Positions 34,241 through 45,129 of a stretch of DNA of 64,000 nt are shown one piece after another. Every line of letters starts with the position of its first letter. Position 1 is the stretch's first letter. The DNA comes from Chionoecetes opilio (lineage: Eukaryota; Arthropoda; Malacostraca; Decapoda; Majidae): positions 103,598 through 167,597 of the forward strand of contig JACEEZ010020889.1 in the NCBI GenBank assembly GCA_016584305.1, given 5' to 3'. The position numbers were made by a program, and so were the translations under genes. The notes under the pieces were generated by a model, which searched no databases, was not told the DNA's origin, and saw only the letters and a list, made by a program, of their open reading frames with translations.

Positions 34241-34967
34241 TAAATACCATTTTAGAGAGAGAGAGAGAGTGTGTGTGTGTGTGTGTGTAAAAGGAAAAGG
34301 TTAATTCCTATAAAAGAGGAAGTCACCATCGTAAGTGGCTTTTCTGTGACTCAAGTGTAACGGAGTGGCTTTCTGGTGAGCTTCGTGGCGTCTGGCGGAC
34401 TTAGTGTAGGTCTGAATGTAATTTTGAGGCCCCATTCCCCATAGAAGTTGTGGCCATCAGTCATCAGTCAGGCCATCATCAACTTTGTCATCAGTGAAAT
34501 TTTTTGAATCTCGAACGTAAGTGGCTTTTCTGTACGAAAAACCCCAAATAACCTGCCCCGCCCCGCATAAATCCCTACATTCTATATTATTATGTATATC
34601 CCCTATCATCTCTATATTATTATGTATAATAGAGGAACGTGAGCTGAGACTTAGACCATTTTTTTTCGTTCTGACGCATTTATTTGAAATTTAATGTCCA
34701 ACGGTTGGAATACATGCTGTTGTGCGGGAGTTGCCAGTTTTGCTTAAACCGTCAGCAATGGTCTGTGACTTTTGGTTCTCGAGTTGCCATGTATGAATGT
34801 TATGGTTTTCGTTCTGACGAGTTTATGCGATTTGTCGGCCCAATGACCGTTAACATATTTTGAGCAACGTAAGGTTTACTATCTTTTGGCTGTGATGTAC
34901 AAACGCTCAACGACTTACGGTTTGGGAGTTAGAGTATGAATTATTTTCCGTAACGGTTTTTCCCGAT

Positions 34968-35753
34968 CCACAAATATTCATCATTGGGGAAATTACATAG
35001 AATAGCAATTATTTATATCGTCATTATACACAATTATTACTGAGATCATTTTCACGTATATATGTAAATAAAAAATATCATACATTTCTGGCTGCAAAAT
35101 TCCTCAAAATTTTGGCCTCATTCGGTATTTGGCATTTTCCGACGAAACTATTGACCTAAGAAGAAATAGGACACAAATACATTATGTCCAGTTTGACGAG
35201 TTCTACCCAATGGCGCAATCCGTTTAGTCATAACATGTCGCGTTCTTGAGATATATATATTTTTTTAGTTTTTAGAAAACATTAATTTGTGGCTTTATTT
35301 ACGCATACCTTTTACTTTCGCGTATACCACTGGTTCGGCCGTCAAGAGCTGCATGTTTTATGTTCCATACCGTTTTGTCCTTACGTTTATGGTTACTGAG
35401 ATATTAATGAAAATATCATTTTCAAAAAAATATAAGCCTGCAGATTTTTCGGGAAAATAAATATTTCCAGATTTGGATGAAAATTAGTTTCTAGGGGCTT
35501 CTGCTGATGTCGATCACGAAGCAGGTCTTCGTTTTCCGATATTTTGTTCTAAACGCAATTTTTCCCCCTCTGTAAGCTTATTTACCCCAGTAAATGCATA
35601 AAAACATGATTCTATCTCAACAAATATTCATCACTGGGGAAATTACATAGAATAGCAATGATTTATATCGTCATTATACACAATTATTAATGAGATCATT
35701 TTAACATATATATGTAAATACAAAATATCATACATGCTGGCTGCAGAATTCCT
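34968..35753. repeat. Pair of ~136-bp direct repeats 650 bp apart
   Basis: Segments 34968-35104 and 35619-35753 are nearly identical; both contain GGGGAAATTACATAGAATAG and ATATCGTCATTATACACAAT. They lie in the presumed intron of the THAP/HARBI1 element. They could be two insertions of one short repeat or the ends of an LTR-like unit, but the interval has no coding content. Confidence 0.7.
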
Positions 35754-36058
35754 CCTTCATTCACATTCATTGTAATCCTTCATTAGTCGTGTTTGCCACA
35801 TTGCATTCATTATAATTAATTGCTTGATGCTTATTTCAGCCTGCATGGAGCCCACAAGCCTTATTGGGGCTAGTTCACACCCGAAGGTGCTGCAGCAGGA
35901 TGGACAAGATGAAGCAACTTGTAGAAGTAGTCCACTGGATGGCAAAGGTAAATACATTAATACAAGTTGATTGTGCTAGTCATTGTGGTAGTATAATTCT
36001 GCTGAGTGTGGTAGGAAGGGTGTATGCGGGTCAAGTTGAAGAGAGAGGATGTGCAGTA

Positions 36059-37049
36059 GGGTGGTCCACGGTTACGGGGTGAAATAAATAAATAGCTCAA
36101 AACCAATCTCCACATACTTTATTTCTGTTCACTATGATAGAGTAATGATCTCGTGAAATTTGAACCATATCCGTGAACATTTAGAGGTCGCCCCATCATC
36201 TCGTTTTCTATCATAGGATTTAACCCGGAAAATATCACATACCCGAATTGGAGCACTTCCCGACATCACAGACCCAAATGGTGTTGATTTCTGAATTCTC
36301 CGGGGTTGATAACCCCACAGACCACATTTTATCAACTAAAAACTGATATACAGCTGTCTGAATGCTGAATTTCATTATTTGGTTTTCACAGTAAATTTTA
36401 GGGGTAGGCCATACCCTGGTTAGGGTACTTCTAGTAGAGATAAAGCTAAATGGTTCGCATTTTTGAACTCAGAAGGGTCGATTTACACATAGAAGTGGCT
36501 TCATCGACACTGATTTATTGACAATTCACAAAATATTGCCAAAAAATTCGTTTTTCTATAGGAAAATAGAGAAATTGAAATTTTCTGTCATATTTTGCAG
36601 GTTTTAGTAAATAAATGAAATATGAAAGCATTTTATGTGTAAATCGACCCTTCTGAGTTCAAAAATGCAAACCATTTTGTTCTATCTCTATTAGAAGTAC
36701 CCTAACCAGGGTATGGCCTACCCCTAATTTACAGTATGAAAACCAAATCATGAAAATCACCATTCAGACAGCTGTATATCAGTTTTTAGTTGATAAAATG
36801 TGTCTATGGGGTTAACCCCGGAGAATTCAGAAATCAACACCATGTGGGTCTGTGATGTCGGGAAGTGCTCCAATTCGGGTATGTGATATTTTCCCGGTTA
36901 AATCCTATGATAGAAAGCGAGATGATGGGGCGACCTCTAAATTAAGTTTTATCGCCATGAAATTTCATAGGCCTGTAACCTATGGGTAATGTACAAAAAA
37001 TAACCTTGTGGAGGAATAAAAGTAGAAAAATATTTTTGGTGGATCACCC
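36059..37049. mobile_element. Palindromic MITE (family Z), TA-flanked, 991 bp
   Basis: The ends are GGGTGGTCCAC and the inverse of GGGTGATCCACC. TA occurs at 36057-36058 and 37050-37051. The whole element is a long imperfect palindrome; for example the arm text TTCCCGACATCACAGACC at about 36256 is mirrored at about 36851. A second copy of ~995 bp is at 49618-50612 in the opposite orientation. TA duplication suggests the Tc1/mariner superfamily. Short frames are mirror artefacts. Confidence 0.8.
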
Positions 37050-37194
37050 TAATGTCCAGCTCAGGTGTTTGCTGTTAAAAAAATGTCTACCCTTCTGGGT
37101 GATGTCAGCCTGGTGTATAGATAGATATTAAAATTACTGGATGTGTAACCAATATTCATACTAAAAAAAGACACTTCAACTTTTCTCTTACAGG

Positions 37195-37905
37195 TTTGTG
37201 GCAGAATATGGGTAAACTTGAGTTATGAGTGTATGCCACCATTAGCAGAGGCAAAGTTGGAGTCTATTGTTGCTGGGTTCCAGAAGAAAACTAAATGTCC
37301 ACACTGTATAGGAGCAGTGGATGGCAAACACATCCGGAACATAAAGCCATGCGGCAGTGGGTCTTTGTTTTGGAACTACAAGGATATTTACTAAATGGGA
37401 TTGATTGCTGTGGCTGATAGTGAGAATCGATTTGTTTTTGTAAACATTGGTGCTTATGGGAAAGACTGCGATTCATCACTGTTTAAGAAAACACATCTTT
37501 GGAGAGACATGATTAACAATGATCTCCCTATTCACAAACTAAAGCCCTTGTCAGAGTCTGGAGCAGGTTGTATTCCTTATGTGTTTATTGGAGACGAAGG
37601 GTTTGGTATTCACGGTAATCTCATGCGCCTCTATTCAGACAAAGTAATGGATCGCCAAAAAGGATATTCAACTACCCGTTGAGTAGAGCTTGGAGGTACG
37701 TAGAATATCCATTTGGAATCATGTCAAATAAATGGAGAATATCCCATAGGCCACTCAACGTTTGAATGGAACTCTATGAAAATTGCACAAGCTTGTGCTC
37801 TGCACAATTTTGTGAAAAAGAGGGATGGTTGCAACTTTGAAGACACACTCACAGTCGAAGGACTGGATGACATACATTCCAGTCAGGGGGAGTACACTTA
37901 CGTAA
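37195..37905 (+). pseudogene. HARBI1-like (DDE) transposase exon, broken
   Basis: After the acceptor TCTTACAG (about 37187-37195), the frame carries CPHCIGAVDGKHIR with the first catalytic Asp, SGSLFWNYKDIY then a premature TAA at 37392-37394, FVNIGAYGKDCDSSLFKK, VFIGDEGFGIHGNLM with the second Asp, and, after a +1 shift, the NYPLSRAW-type segment with the catalytic Glu near 37705. A further shift leads to ALHNFVKKRDG near the C-terminus. Motif order and spacing are those of the PIF/Harbinger DDE transposase. At least two frameshifts and one stop make it non-functional. Confidence 0.85.
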
Positions 37906-37977
37906 GTGGACTAGTAATGCACGTCACCTTGTTGCTGTTTAAGGGATGAGTAATAGTATGGCAGCCTTGGCCAACTC

Positions 37978-38231
37978 TAAGGCCCGTACCGAGAGTCATG
38001 ATGAAGGGCGAGCGACAACCTTCGTCGACTGAGGAAGGGTACCATAAAAGGGATATTTTCCGGAACGAAGAGCAGCGACGAAGGTCGGCACGAAGACACG
38101 GGTACCCCCGTGTCTTCGTGCCGACCTTCGTCGCTGCTCTTCGTTCCGAAAAACATCCCTTTTATGGTACCCTTCCTCAGTCGACGAAGGTTGTCGCTCG
38201 CCCTTCATCATGATTCTCGGTACGGGCCTTA
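37978..38231. mobile_element. Near-perfect hairpin element, 254 bp
   Basis: The two halves, TAAGGCCCGTACCGAGAGTC and so on versus its inverse, pair almost base for base around a centre at about 38105 (CGGGTACCCCCG). Mismatches are few, for example GATATTTTCC against GGATGTTTTTC-type text. The termini GGCCCGTACCGAGAGTCA are the same as those of the insert at 60359-61071, so it belongs to that family. It is non-coding; the two 71-residue frames mirror each other. Confidence 0.85.
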
Positions 38232-38239
38232 GTCTTGCA

Positions 38240-38630
38240 GTACTGTGGCGGTAGAGAGCGGCGTGTTAGGAGACAGGTGTTTGTAATATTTCTGCATACA
38301 TAAACTGAAACATTTCCTGAGGAAGAGGATCTGTATAGAGCACCGAAAAAGAATGTCTAGCGAAAGAAAGAAACGAAAACCACGATTCTTCCTGCATGGG
38401 ACATGAACAGCGGCTTCAGTTATGGGTGTGTTATACAGGCATATACGAAATTTGTCGCTCATGTTAGGTCTAAAAAGGACCGCACACTCCGAGTTAGCCC
38501 TTAGACAGCTAACAGGAGCAGCTGGTTATTCTCAGCGACTGGAATATAGGGAGAGGGAGAGAGCGTGGCGTTGGTGGTCACCCTGTGGGGAAATGAGATC
38601 CAGGACGAGGCTTGGAATATGTTACTTTGT
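38240..38630. other. No gene recognised
   Basis: This lies between two mobile elements. I see no conserved frame or RNA gene. Confidence 0.4.
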
Positions 38631-38631
38631 A

Positions 38632-39460
38632 TAGTCTATTCACTTAAGCCTGGATTCCTGGGAGCGGCTCGATGCCTAGGCGAGTATGTAACGACGTCGC
38701 TGATTGGCTGATGGGCAGGGTGGCGATGGTGGTGGTACTTGCCTCCCCGCGCTCCCCGACACATTTGAGTTGCCTCAGAAAAATATTCATATCTCTTTGC
38801 TTAACTCACCTCATACATAAGATAGGGATATTTTGTTTGCATCAGTGAATCAGGCAGTGATTGTTCAACAATAGCACGCCATTCATAACTCGATAGGGTA
38901 AAAAATAAATTAATGACGATGAGTGGAAGTCAGAGAACAATATTTAATGCTTTATACCACTTTTTACTTATCAACGATTTTTGCAGAAACTATTGAATGA
39001 ATTTTCAAATAAAACATCTGCTCTCGTACAAAACACTCTCCTGAATACGATGGAACTTTCAGATATGAGGTTAAGTACGATATAAGAAAGCTAAGGAAGG
39101 ATATGTGTGGTCATGTTACATCCCGATGTTGCTTCTCCGGGTCGGAGGGAGAAGGGGAAGGGTGGGAACCAGTGCACGCACGCACTTGCACTCCAGGTAT
39201 ATGAGCGATACTTTTACGTAACTTATGCCCTGATTTTGCTGAAACAATTAATCATTCGGTGAATAAACATTCCGTAGCTTAGCAAATCAGGACAACATGA
39301 AAATATGCATCAATGTAAACACCATTTACTCCTGATATTCTGAAGATAATAAAACGTGGCACCAGCGCACGAGATCGGCAGTATGTCTGTGTCAACTCCC
39401 GCTCTCCTGCCTATCATTGGCGGGAAATTTCGACTCCTGGGAAATTCTGCATAACATTGG
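38632..39460 (+). repeat. Left terminal inverted repeat
   Basis: It pairs with 41462-42794 (minus the MITE). Matching landmarks are CGAGATCGGC/GCCGATCTCG at the inner part and CCTAGGCGAGTA/TACTCGCCTAGG near the outer end. Similarity falls off inside 39390. Confidence 0.85.
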
Positions 39461-39795
39461 CTATCAAATTTAAATACTTTGTTTACTGTAAATTGTTTCA
39501 GAAAAATAAACATGTTATGAATATATACAATATAATATTTTACTTTATTTTACTTTTACTTTTACTTTATTGTCGGAGGATGTTCGTCACTTGTCTATTT
39601 AGGCGGGAAATTCAGACTCATGAGAAACTTTCAAGCCTACGGACTGCTCTCCCCCCTTAATAAGGTTGGTTTTAGAATCTAGCGACTATTTTCGTTAGCT
39701 GAATACAGTTTGTAAATCAAAAGTTATTATATCATTGTATTTAAGTCTTATGAAATACTTATCTCAGAGGATTAATATACATCAGAAAGCTAAAT

Positions 39796-41166
39796 ATGAT
39801 TGGCTTTCAGGCTGTGGTGGACAAACTGACCATGTCTCAGGATGCCAATTCAATTCGTCACCCTGTTCCCCGATATGGAAGTCAAGCTCGGAATATCATA
39901 ATGAGTGTATACCGTTACTTCAGCGCGCAGTGGGGAGCAGAGACAAGCACTGAAGTTATTAAGAAGACTGCCAAGGCTACAGAGGTGCCAGTGAACTCTG
40001 TAAAAAATATAAAGCGACAGTCATCTGAGTGTGGACATGAACTCTTCTGTTCACCTGTACACCACGCCAAGAGGCTAAGAGTTAGGGGAAAGCTTGACAA
40101 TTTTGAAAAGGAGTGCATTCGCAAGGAAATTTTGTCTTTTTATGAAAGAGGAGAGCTTCCGACGTTAGATGCCGTGCTGGAAAGAGTCCAAGAAGACCCG
40201 GTGGCATTTGAAGGTAGAAGAACGACACTATGGAAAGCTGTAAAAGAAATGGGCTTCCGCTACAAGAAAGTTACAAGTGGAAGGGCTATTTTAGTGGAAC
40301 GCGAGGATATTGTGGTGGCAAGGACTGAGTACCTGAGATTGGTTGACAAAAACAGAAAATGCAGTCCCACCACACGAAGGCCAGAAGTGTTTATTGGTGA
40401 AACGTGGATTAATCAAAATGAATGTGTTGGAAAGTGCTGGACAGTGGGTGACGGAACAGTTGGACCCAAACTTAAAACTGGTAAAGGCTCCAGATTTATT
40501 GTATTGCATGCTGGAGGTGAGCAGGGGTTTGTTATGGGAGGGTTGTTAATGTTTAGGTCTAAAAATGGTGCCAAGGGGGATTACCATGATTCCATGGACC
40601 ATGATAGATTTAAGAAGTGGTTTCAGGAACAGTTGCTACCTAACATAGAAGAAAGATCTTTAATTATAATTGATAATGCCTCTTATCATAGTAAAATTGA
40701 AAATAAGGTTCCAACAAGCAGCAACAGAAAAAGTGAAGTGATAGAATGGCTTTCATTTAACAACATCGCACATGATTCATCCGTAACAAAACCCAAACTA
40801 TTACAATTGGCCAAGTGTAACAGAGAAAAACAAAGGTACATTATAGACGAAATAGCACGAGTAAATGGCCATGAAGTATTAAGACTGCCACCATATTACT
40901 GTCAGTTCAACCCAATAGAACTTATATGGGCGCAAGTCAAGAATTATGTTCGAAAAAACAACTCTAATTCAAATCAATCTTTGAAAATTGTTGAACAATT
41001 AACAAGAGAGGCAATAAATAAAGTTACAGTAGAAGACTGGAGAAAGTGTATCCAACATGTTAAGAAAAAAGAAGAGGATTATAGGAGTAAAGATGTTGCT
41101 AGAGAGCATATGTTTGAAAACTTTATAATAAATATTGATGATTCAGACACTGACAGGGATGAGTGA
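39796..41166 (+). CDS. DDE transposase of the IS630-Tc1-mariner superfamily, intact frame
   Basis: A 456-residue open frame has an N-terminal helix-turn-helix region (about residues 40-155), then a DDE_3-type RNase H fold. The catalytic positions are FIGETWIN (residues 199-206), IIIDNASYHS (Asp293) and QFNPIELIWAQVK (Glu375). The spacing between Asp293 and Glu375 is 81 residues, close to the DD82E ('Sailor') group as I remember it. In active members the first motif is (L/I)DETW; here GGT at 40396-40398 codes Gly201, a one-base change from the expected GAT/Asp, so this protein should be catalytically dead although its frame is open. Start choice: Met1 at 39796 or Met13 (39832) are both possible. 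It lies alone between long inverted repeats. A CT microsatellite follows the stop. Confidence 0.85.
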   Translation: MIGFQAVVDKLTMSQDANSIRHPVPRYGSQARNIIMSVYRYFSAQWGAETSTEVIKKTAKATEVPVNSVKNIKRQSSECGHELFCSPVHHAKRLRVRGKLDNFEKECIRKEILSFYERGELPTLDAVLERVQEDPVAFEGRRTTLWKAVKEMGFRYKKVTSGRAILVEREDIVVARTEYLRLVDKNRKCSPTTRRPEVFIGETWINQNECVGKCWTVGDGTVGPKLKTGKGSRFIVLHAGGEQGFVMGGLLMFRSKNGAKGDYHDSMDHDRFKKWFQEQLLPNIEERSLIIIDNASYHSKIENKVPTSSNRKSEVIEWLSFNNIAHDSSVTKPKLLQLAKCNREKQRYIIDEIARVNGHEVLRLPPYYCQFNPIELIWAQVKNYVRKNNSNSNQSLKIVEQLTREAINKVTVEDWRKCIQHVKKKEEDYRSKDVAREHMFENFIINIDDSDTDRDE

Positions 41167-41189
41167 CAGTGATGATGGATATGTGTAAC

Positions 41190-41375
41190 TCCTCTCTCTC
41201 TCTCTCTCTCTCTCCTCTCTCCTCTACTCTCTCTCTCCCCTCTCTCTCTCTCACACTTCTCATATTCTCCCTCTCTTTCATGTAGCTAGCTGAAATCTCT
41301 TATATAATCAATCGTCTACTCTCTCTCTCTTCTCAACTCTAATTCTCTTGATCTCCCCTCCTCTCTCTCTAGCTA
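41190..41375. repeat. CT-rich microsatellite
   Basis: Interrupted (CT)n and (TC)n runs, just after the transposase stop codon. Confidence 0.9.
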
Positions 41376-41461
41376 AGTAAAAAGGACAACAACGTATTCA
41401 ATACATACAGATTCATTTCCATTCTGCGCTGTATGATATATAATACAATCGGAGTATAATT

Positions 41462-42794
41462 TTCCAATAGGCATGAATTTCCAGGACTCGAATATTTCCC
41501 CCAGCTCATTAGGGCAGGAGAGCGGAGAATTTACAACAGTACTTACAGCCGATCTCGTGCGCTGGTGCCACGTTTTATTATCTTCAGAATATCAGGAGTA
41601 AATGGTGTTTACATTGATGCATATTTTCATGTTGTCCTGATTTGCTAAGCTACGGAATGTTTATTCACCGAATGATTAATTGTTTCAGCAAAATCAGGGC
41701 ATAAGTTACGTAAAAGTATCGCTCATATACCTGGAGTGCAAGTGCGTGCGTGCACTGGTTCCCACCCTTCCCTTCCTCCCTCCGACCCGGAGAAGCAACA
41801 TCGGGATGTAACATGACCACACATATCCTTCCTTAGCTTTCTTATATCGTACTTAATCTCATATCTGAAAGTTCCATCGTATTCAGGAGAGTGTTTTGTA
41901 CGAGAGCAGATGTTTTATTTGAAAATTCATTCAATAGTTTTTGCAAAAATCGTTGATAAGTAAAAAGTGGTATAAAGCATTAAATATTGTTCTCTGACTT
42001 CCACTCGTCGTCATTACTTTATTTTTTACCCTATCGAGTTATGAATGGCGTGCTATTGTTGAACAATCACTGCCTGATTCACTGATGCAAACAAAATATC
42101 CCTATCCTATGTATGAGGTGAGTTTAAGCAAAGAGATATGAATGTTTTTCTGAGGCAACTCAAATGTGTCGGGGAGCGCGGGGAGGCAAGTACCACCACC
42201 ATCGCCACCCTGCCCATCAGCCAATCAGCGACGTCGTTACATATAGCGCATTTTCGTGACGTTCACCGCCCTGGTTCAGCCCAGTCCGGACCGGGTCAGG
42301 GTGGACTGATGGTCGCGAAAATACATCGAGACTGGCCTCGTCCCATTCGTCATTCCTATTGGCTGGGGGATCGAGTGGGCGGTACTGAACTGAACTGTGG
42401 AGGCGGCAGGCGTCCATCTTGTCAATATCCTTTTTGTCGTCCGCCTTTTAACCTGTGCTGAAGACTTTACAACTACCACGCCTGTGATACTTTAGTCTTA
42501 TGGTCGGCCATCATGGTGTTTCATGTCTTATCAGCAGCACGAGCAGCTCCTGGTCGCCTTCCCCGCTGACTGTAGTGCGCATGCGCCAGTTCTCCCCACA
42601 CTGGTCCAAGGTGGTCCTGGTATGTGGGTCGGACCGGACTGGACTGGGCTAGCCCGTTCTAGACTGCCTCGCAAAAACAGTGACCGCCCGGGACTAGCCC
42701 AGTCCAGACCGGGGCAGAGCGGTCGCGAAAATACGCTAATACTCGCCTAGGCATCGAGCCGCTCCCAGGAATCCAGGCTTAAGTGAATAGACTA
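41462..42794 (-). repeat. Right terminal inverted repeat (interrupted)
   Basis: This is the inverse of 38632-39460, broken by the family X MITE at 42244-42738. Removing the MITE and one ATA restores the arm: CGTCGTTACATA then CTCGCCTAGG. Confidence 0.85.
42244..42738. mobile_element. Family X MITE, complete 495-bp copy, ATA duplication
   Basis: The ends are TAGCGCATTTTCGTGAC and the inverse of TAGCGTATTTTCGCGAC. ATA occurs at 42241-42243 and 42739-42741. The empty site is known from the left arm of the host transposon, so insertion and duplication are certain. The inner arms are rich in GGTCTGGACTGG-type text. Non-coding. Other copies are at 1008-2281 and 19955-20140. Confidence 0.9.
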
Positions 42795-42799
42795 TAGTA

Positions 42800-44210
42800 G
42801 CCTATTGTGATATGTTCATCTGTTTGTTATTCACTACATTGTATAAATCTGGCTCAAAGGCAGCCTCTCTGCACAGCTGATACACAAATGCACGAAAGCC
42901 GTAGTAAATGTATGACGGCTGACTTGAGCACTGGATATCAAAGTCTAAAGTGCAGATAAGCGGATAATTTTCAACCTCTTACTAACAATTTCTTGACATT
43001 TCAGGAAGTTTTGCGTCGCTCGTTCGCAGAGTTTAGGTACAACAAATACTTTTATGTATTTATAGAAGCAACAGCTTTTGCCGACGGTATGTTACATCCT
43101 TGTTTCTGATATGTGTCAAGGGCAACAACGCGCGTATGATATTGCAGTCATTACATGATGTTGCGAGATTAATTAAAACCTTGAGACTGAAATGGAAAGA
43201 ATAATTTTATTCTGGATGAGTCAGACAGACGGCCTTACCAATACAACACATTTTGTCAAACTGTAATTTTTGTTTTCCATACTGGATGATTAAACATTTA
43301 ATAAGCAGCTTTGCGTGTTGATTGTTGTGTGAATTTATATGTCAAGGTGTGTGTGTGTGTGTGTGTGTGGCTTACTGAATGGTTAAAAGACCGAATGACA
43401 GGATCTTATAACCAACTAGGCTGCTAGATGCACGTGTGTCACTTCTGACGATGTTGATGAAAAGCTACGAAGGAAAAATAAATCAACCTTAGAATGTGGG
43501 CGTGAATTTTTGTTCATCAGACAATAAAAAAAACTCATTCAATCGTGTATGGTACACCGGCAAGACAATTGAGTGTTTGTTGGTCACTTCTTAGCTCATC
43601 AAAGTCAAAGGAGATTATGTCGCCATGCAATCTTAGTGATCTTAATTAACTTATGTATACAAAAGGCCACGAGATCATTCCTGTCATGTCTAAGCAATGC
43701 AGAGGCCCAAGGTATTAGTGAAACACATGGTCTCATTGAGGGAATGCAGTATAATACGAACGCTTAATATATCAATTATCAAAATAAAGTTGGGTTGGTC
43801 CTCCTTGGCTCCCGTGATCTATAAATAAGAGGACATTGTTGGTGTGCATTTTTTTCCTGGGGGAAGTGTGGGAAAATATACCCCCGACCGACTTCAAGCA
43901 TGTTGTCAAAAAAACTTTCAAAAATAGGAAAAAAACCTCCCTCTTTGATCATCCTCATTGATAATTCCTTGTGACATCCACTTGTGTTTACTTATCGTGA
44001 GATTCCGAGATCTTCATATTTTCATCGTCATGTACTGTGTAGACCTCTGTAAATGCAGGCATGTAGAGAATATTGCCTTGAATAATATAATGTGTCTAAT
44101 ATTTGGAATTCCAAATGTCATTTTTATAGCAAACAATACACCACACGCCAGTACAGTTTTGTAATGGACTCCAAGGTGCCTTCAGGGACTGTAGCACCAA
44201 CACTGCCTCC
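42800..44210. other. No gene recognised
   Basis: It contains a (GT)n run at about 43347-43369 and short ORFs without recognisable content. Confidence 0.45.
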
Positions 44211-44221
44211 CTCGCTCTGAC

Positions 44222-44484
44222 CAGGGATGCCACTCTAAATTTTTAGAAATCCCAAGACTGACCCCCAAAAAATTCCAAGATAGACAAAAATATCCCAAGG
44301 TCTTTAAAAAAACCCATTGAAACTGAATCCTAAATACGGTCGGTACAAATGCTTACCTTGTGATAAATTAATGAAGAAATACTTTAATAATCCCCCCAAA
44401 ATCCCACGATAGACAAAAAAATATCCCAAGGTCATGACTCAAATCCCAAGATCTTGGGAAAAATCCCAAGGATTGGCATCCCTC
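44222..44484. mobile_element. hAT-type MITE, 263 bp, 8-bp duplication
   Basis: The ends are CAGGGATGCCA and TGGCATCCCTC (last base mutated). Direct repeats GCTCTGAC occur at 44214-44221 and 44485-44492. Internally AATCCCAAGA and ATATCCCAAGGTC recur several times. Confidence 0.8.
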
Positions 44485-44884
44485 GCTCTGACAGTATCCC
44501 TGCCCCTCCACGCTCCAACACAGTGTTCGCCGTGCAAGGGTGACTCCATTATCAATATAACACAGTATCCATCAGCTGCTGCTACTCTATCACAGGTGAT
44601 GGCTTATATTTCTTCCCATGTAGATTACCTATATAGCGGCGAGTGGGTGCATTTATTTCGCCAATGGAGACAATCGAGGAAAAGAGTAATAGCACTGGGA
44701 AATTGTCCCCGTTATTCCCTGGCAAAAATAACATTTTTTTTCTCTCTTTCTTTTCAAAGGTTCATAGTGCAAAGACAAGTAAAATTTGCAGCTACTAAGG
44801 CTTTTAGGTGCATCGTTATCGGTCAGGCTAGTGCCTTTATTCCTACACATTTGTATTACAGGCCCTTAAGATTACGTGACCGGC

Positions 44885-44885
<1 letters not shown>

Positions 44886-44924
<39 letters not shown>
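44886..44924. repeat. (CA)n microsatellite
   Basis: About 19 uninterrupted CA units. Confidence 0.95.
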
Positions 44925-44925
<1 letters not shown>

Positions 44926-45129
44926 AACAAAAACACTTACACACACAGCCTGCGCAATCAGGTTGGAAGCATTACCGCTTGCGTTTCAAAAAGTCAGTGG
45001 TTCAAGTCTAGCTCGGGATGGATTCCGCAGACAGCGTAGGTTGTTTACTGTCCCTTTGAGCTTGGGGAGGGGATGTGTATTCATCTAGTTGTATTTTAGA
45101 GGGCCAGAGCAATGCTCGTATGGCCCCGT

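Larger units (their letters stand above)
33727..37950 (+). mobile_element. PIF/Harbinger-type transposon with THAP and HARBI1 exons, broken
   Basis: The left side has a typical Harbinger-like end, GGGGTTCACACCAAGG (33727). A THAP exon (33957-34240), a small middle exon-like piece (about 35840-35946) and a HARBI1-like exon (37195-37905) follow on one strand with plausible splice sites. A palindromic MITE sits between the last two. The matching right end was not found; a hairpin element begins at 37978. The boundaries are therefore provisional, and it could instead be a recently decayed domesticated gene. Confidence 0.55.
38632..42794. mobile_element. Tc1/mariner-superfamily transposon with ~0.8-kb TIRs (DD82E-like)
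   Basis: The outer ends are TAGTCTATTCACTTAAGCC and its exact inverse, flanked by TA (38630-38631 and 42795-42796). The inverted repeats extend from 38632 to about 39460 on the left and from about 41462 to 42794 on the right; the right arm is longer only because a 495-bp MITE lies in it at 42244-42738. A single intact transposase ORF lies between the arms. The arms remain very similar over most of their length, pointing to a fairly young copy. Confidence 0.9.

Noticed and set aside
34968..35753. LTR retrotransposon
   Set aside because: There is no TG...CA termini, primer-binding site, or gag/pol content between the direct repeats.
37996..38213. Two almost identical 71-residue ORFs on opposite strands
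   Set aside because: They are mirror images produced by the perfect palindrome, not genes.
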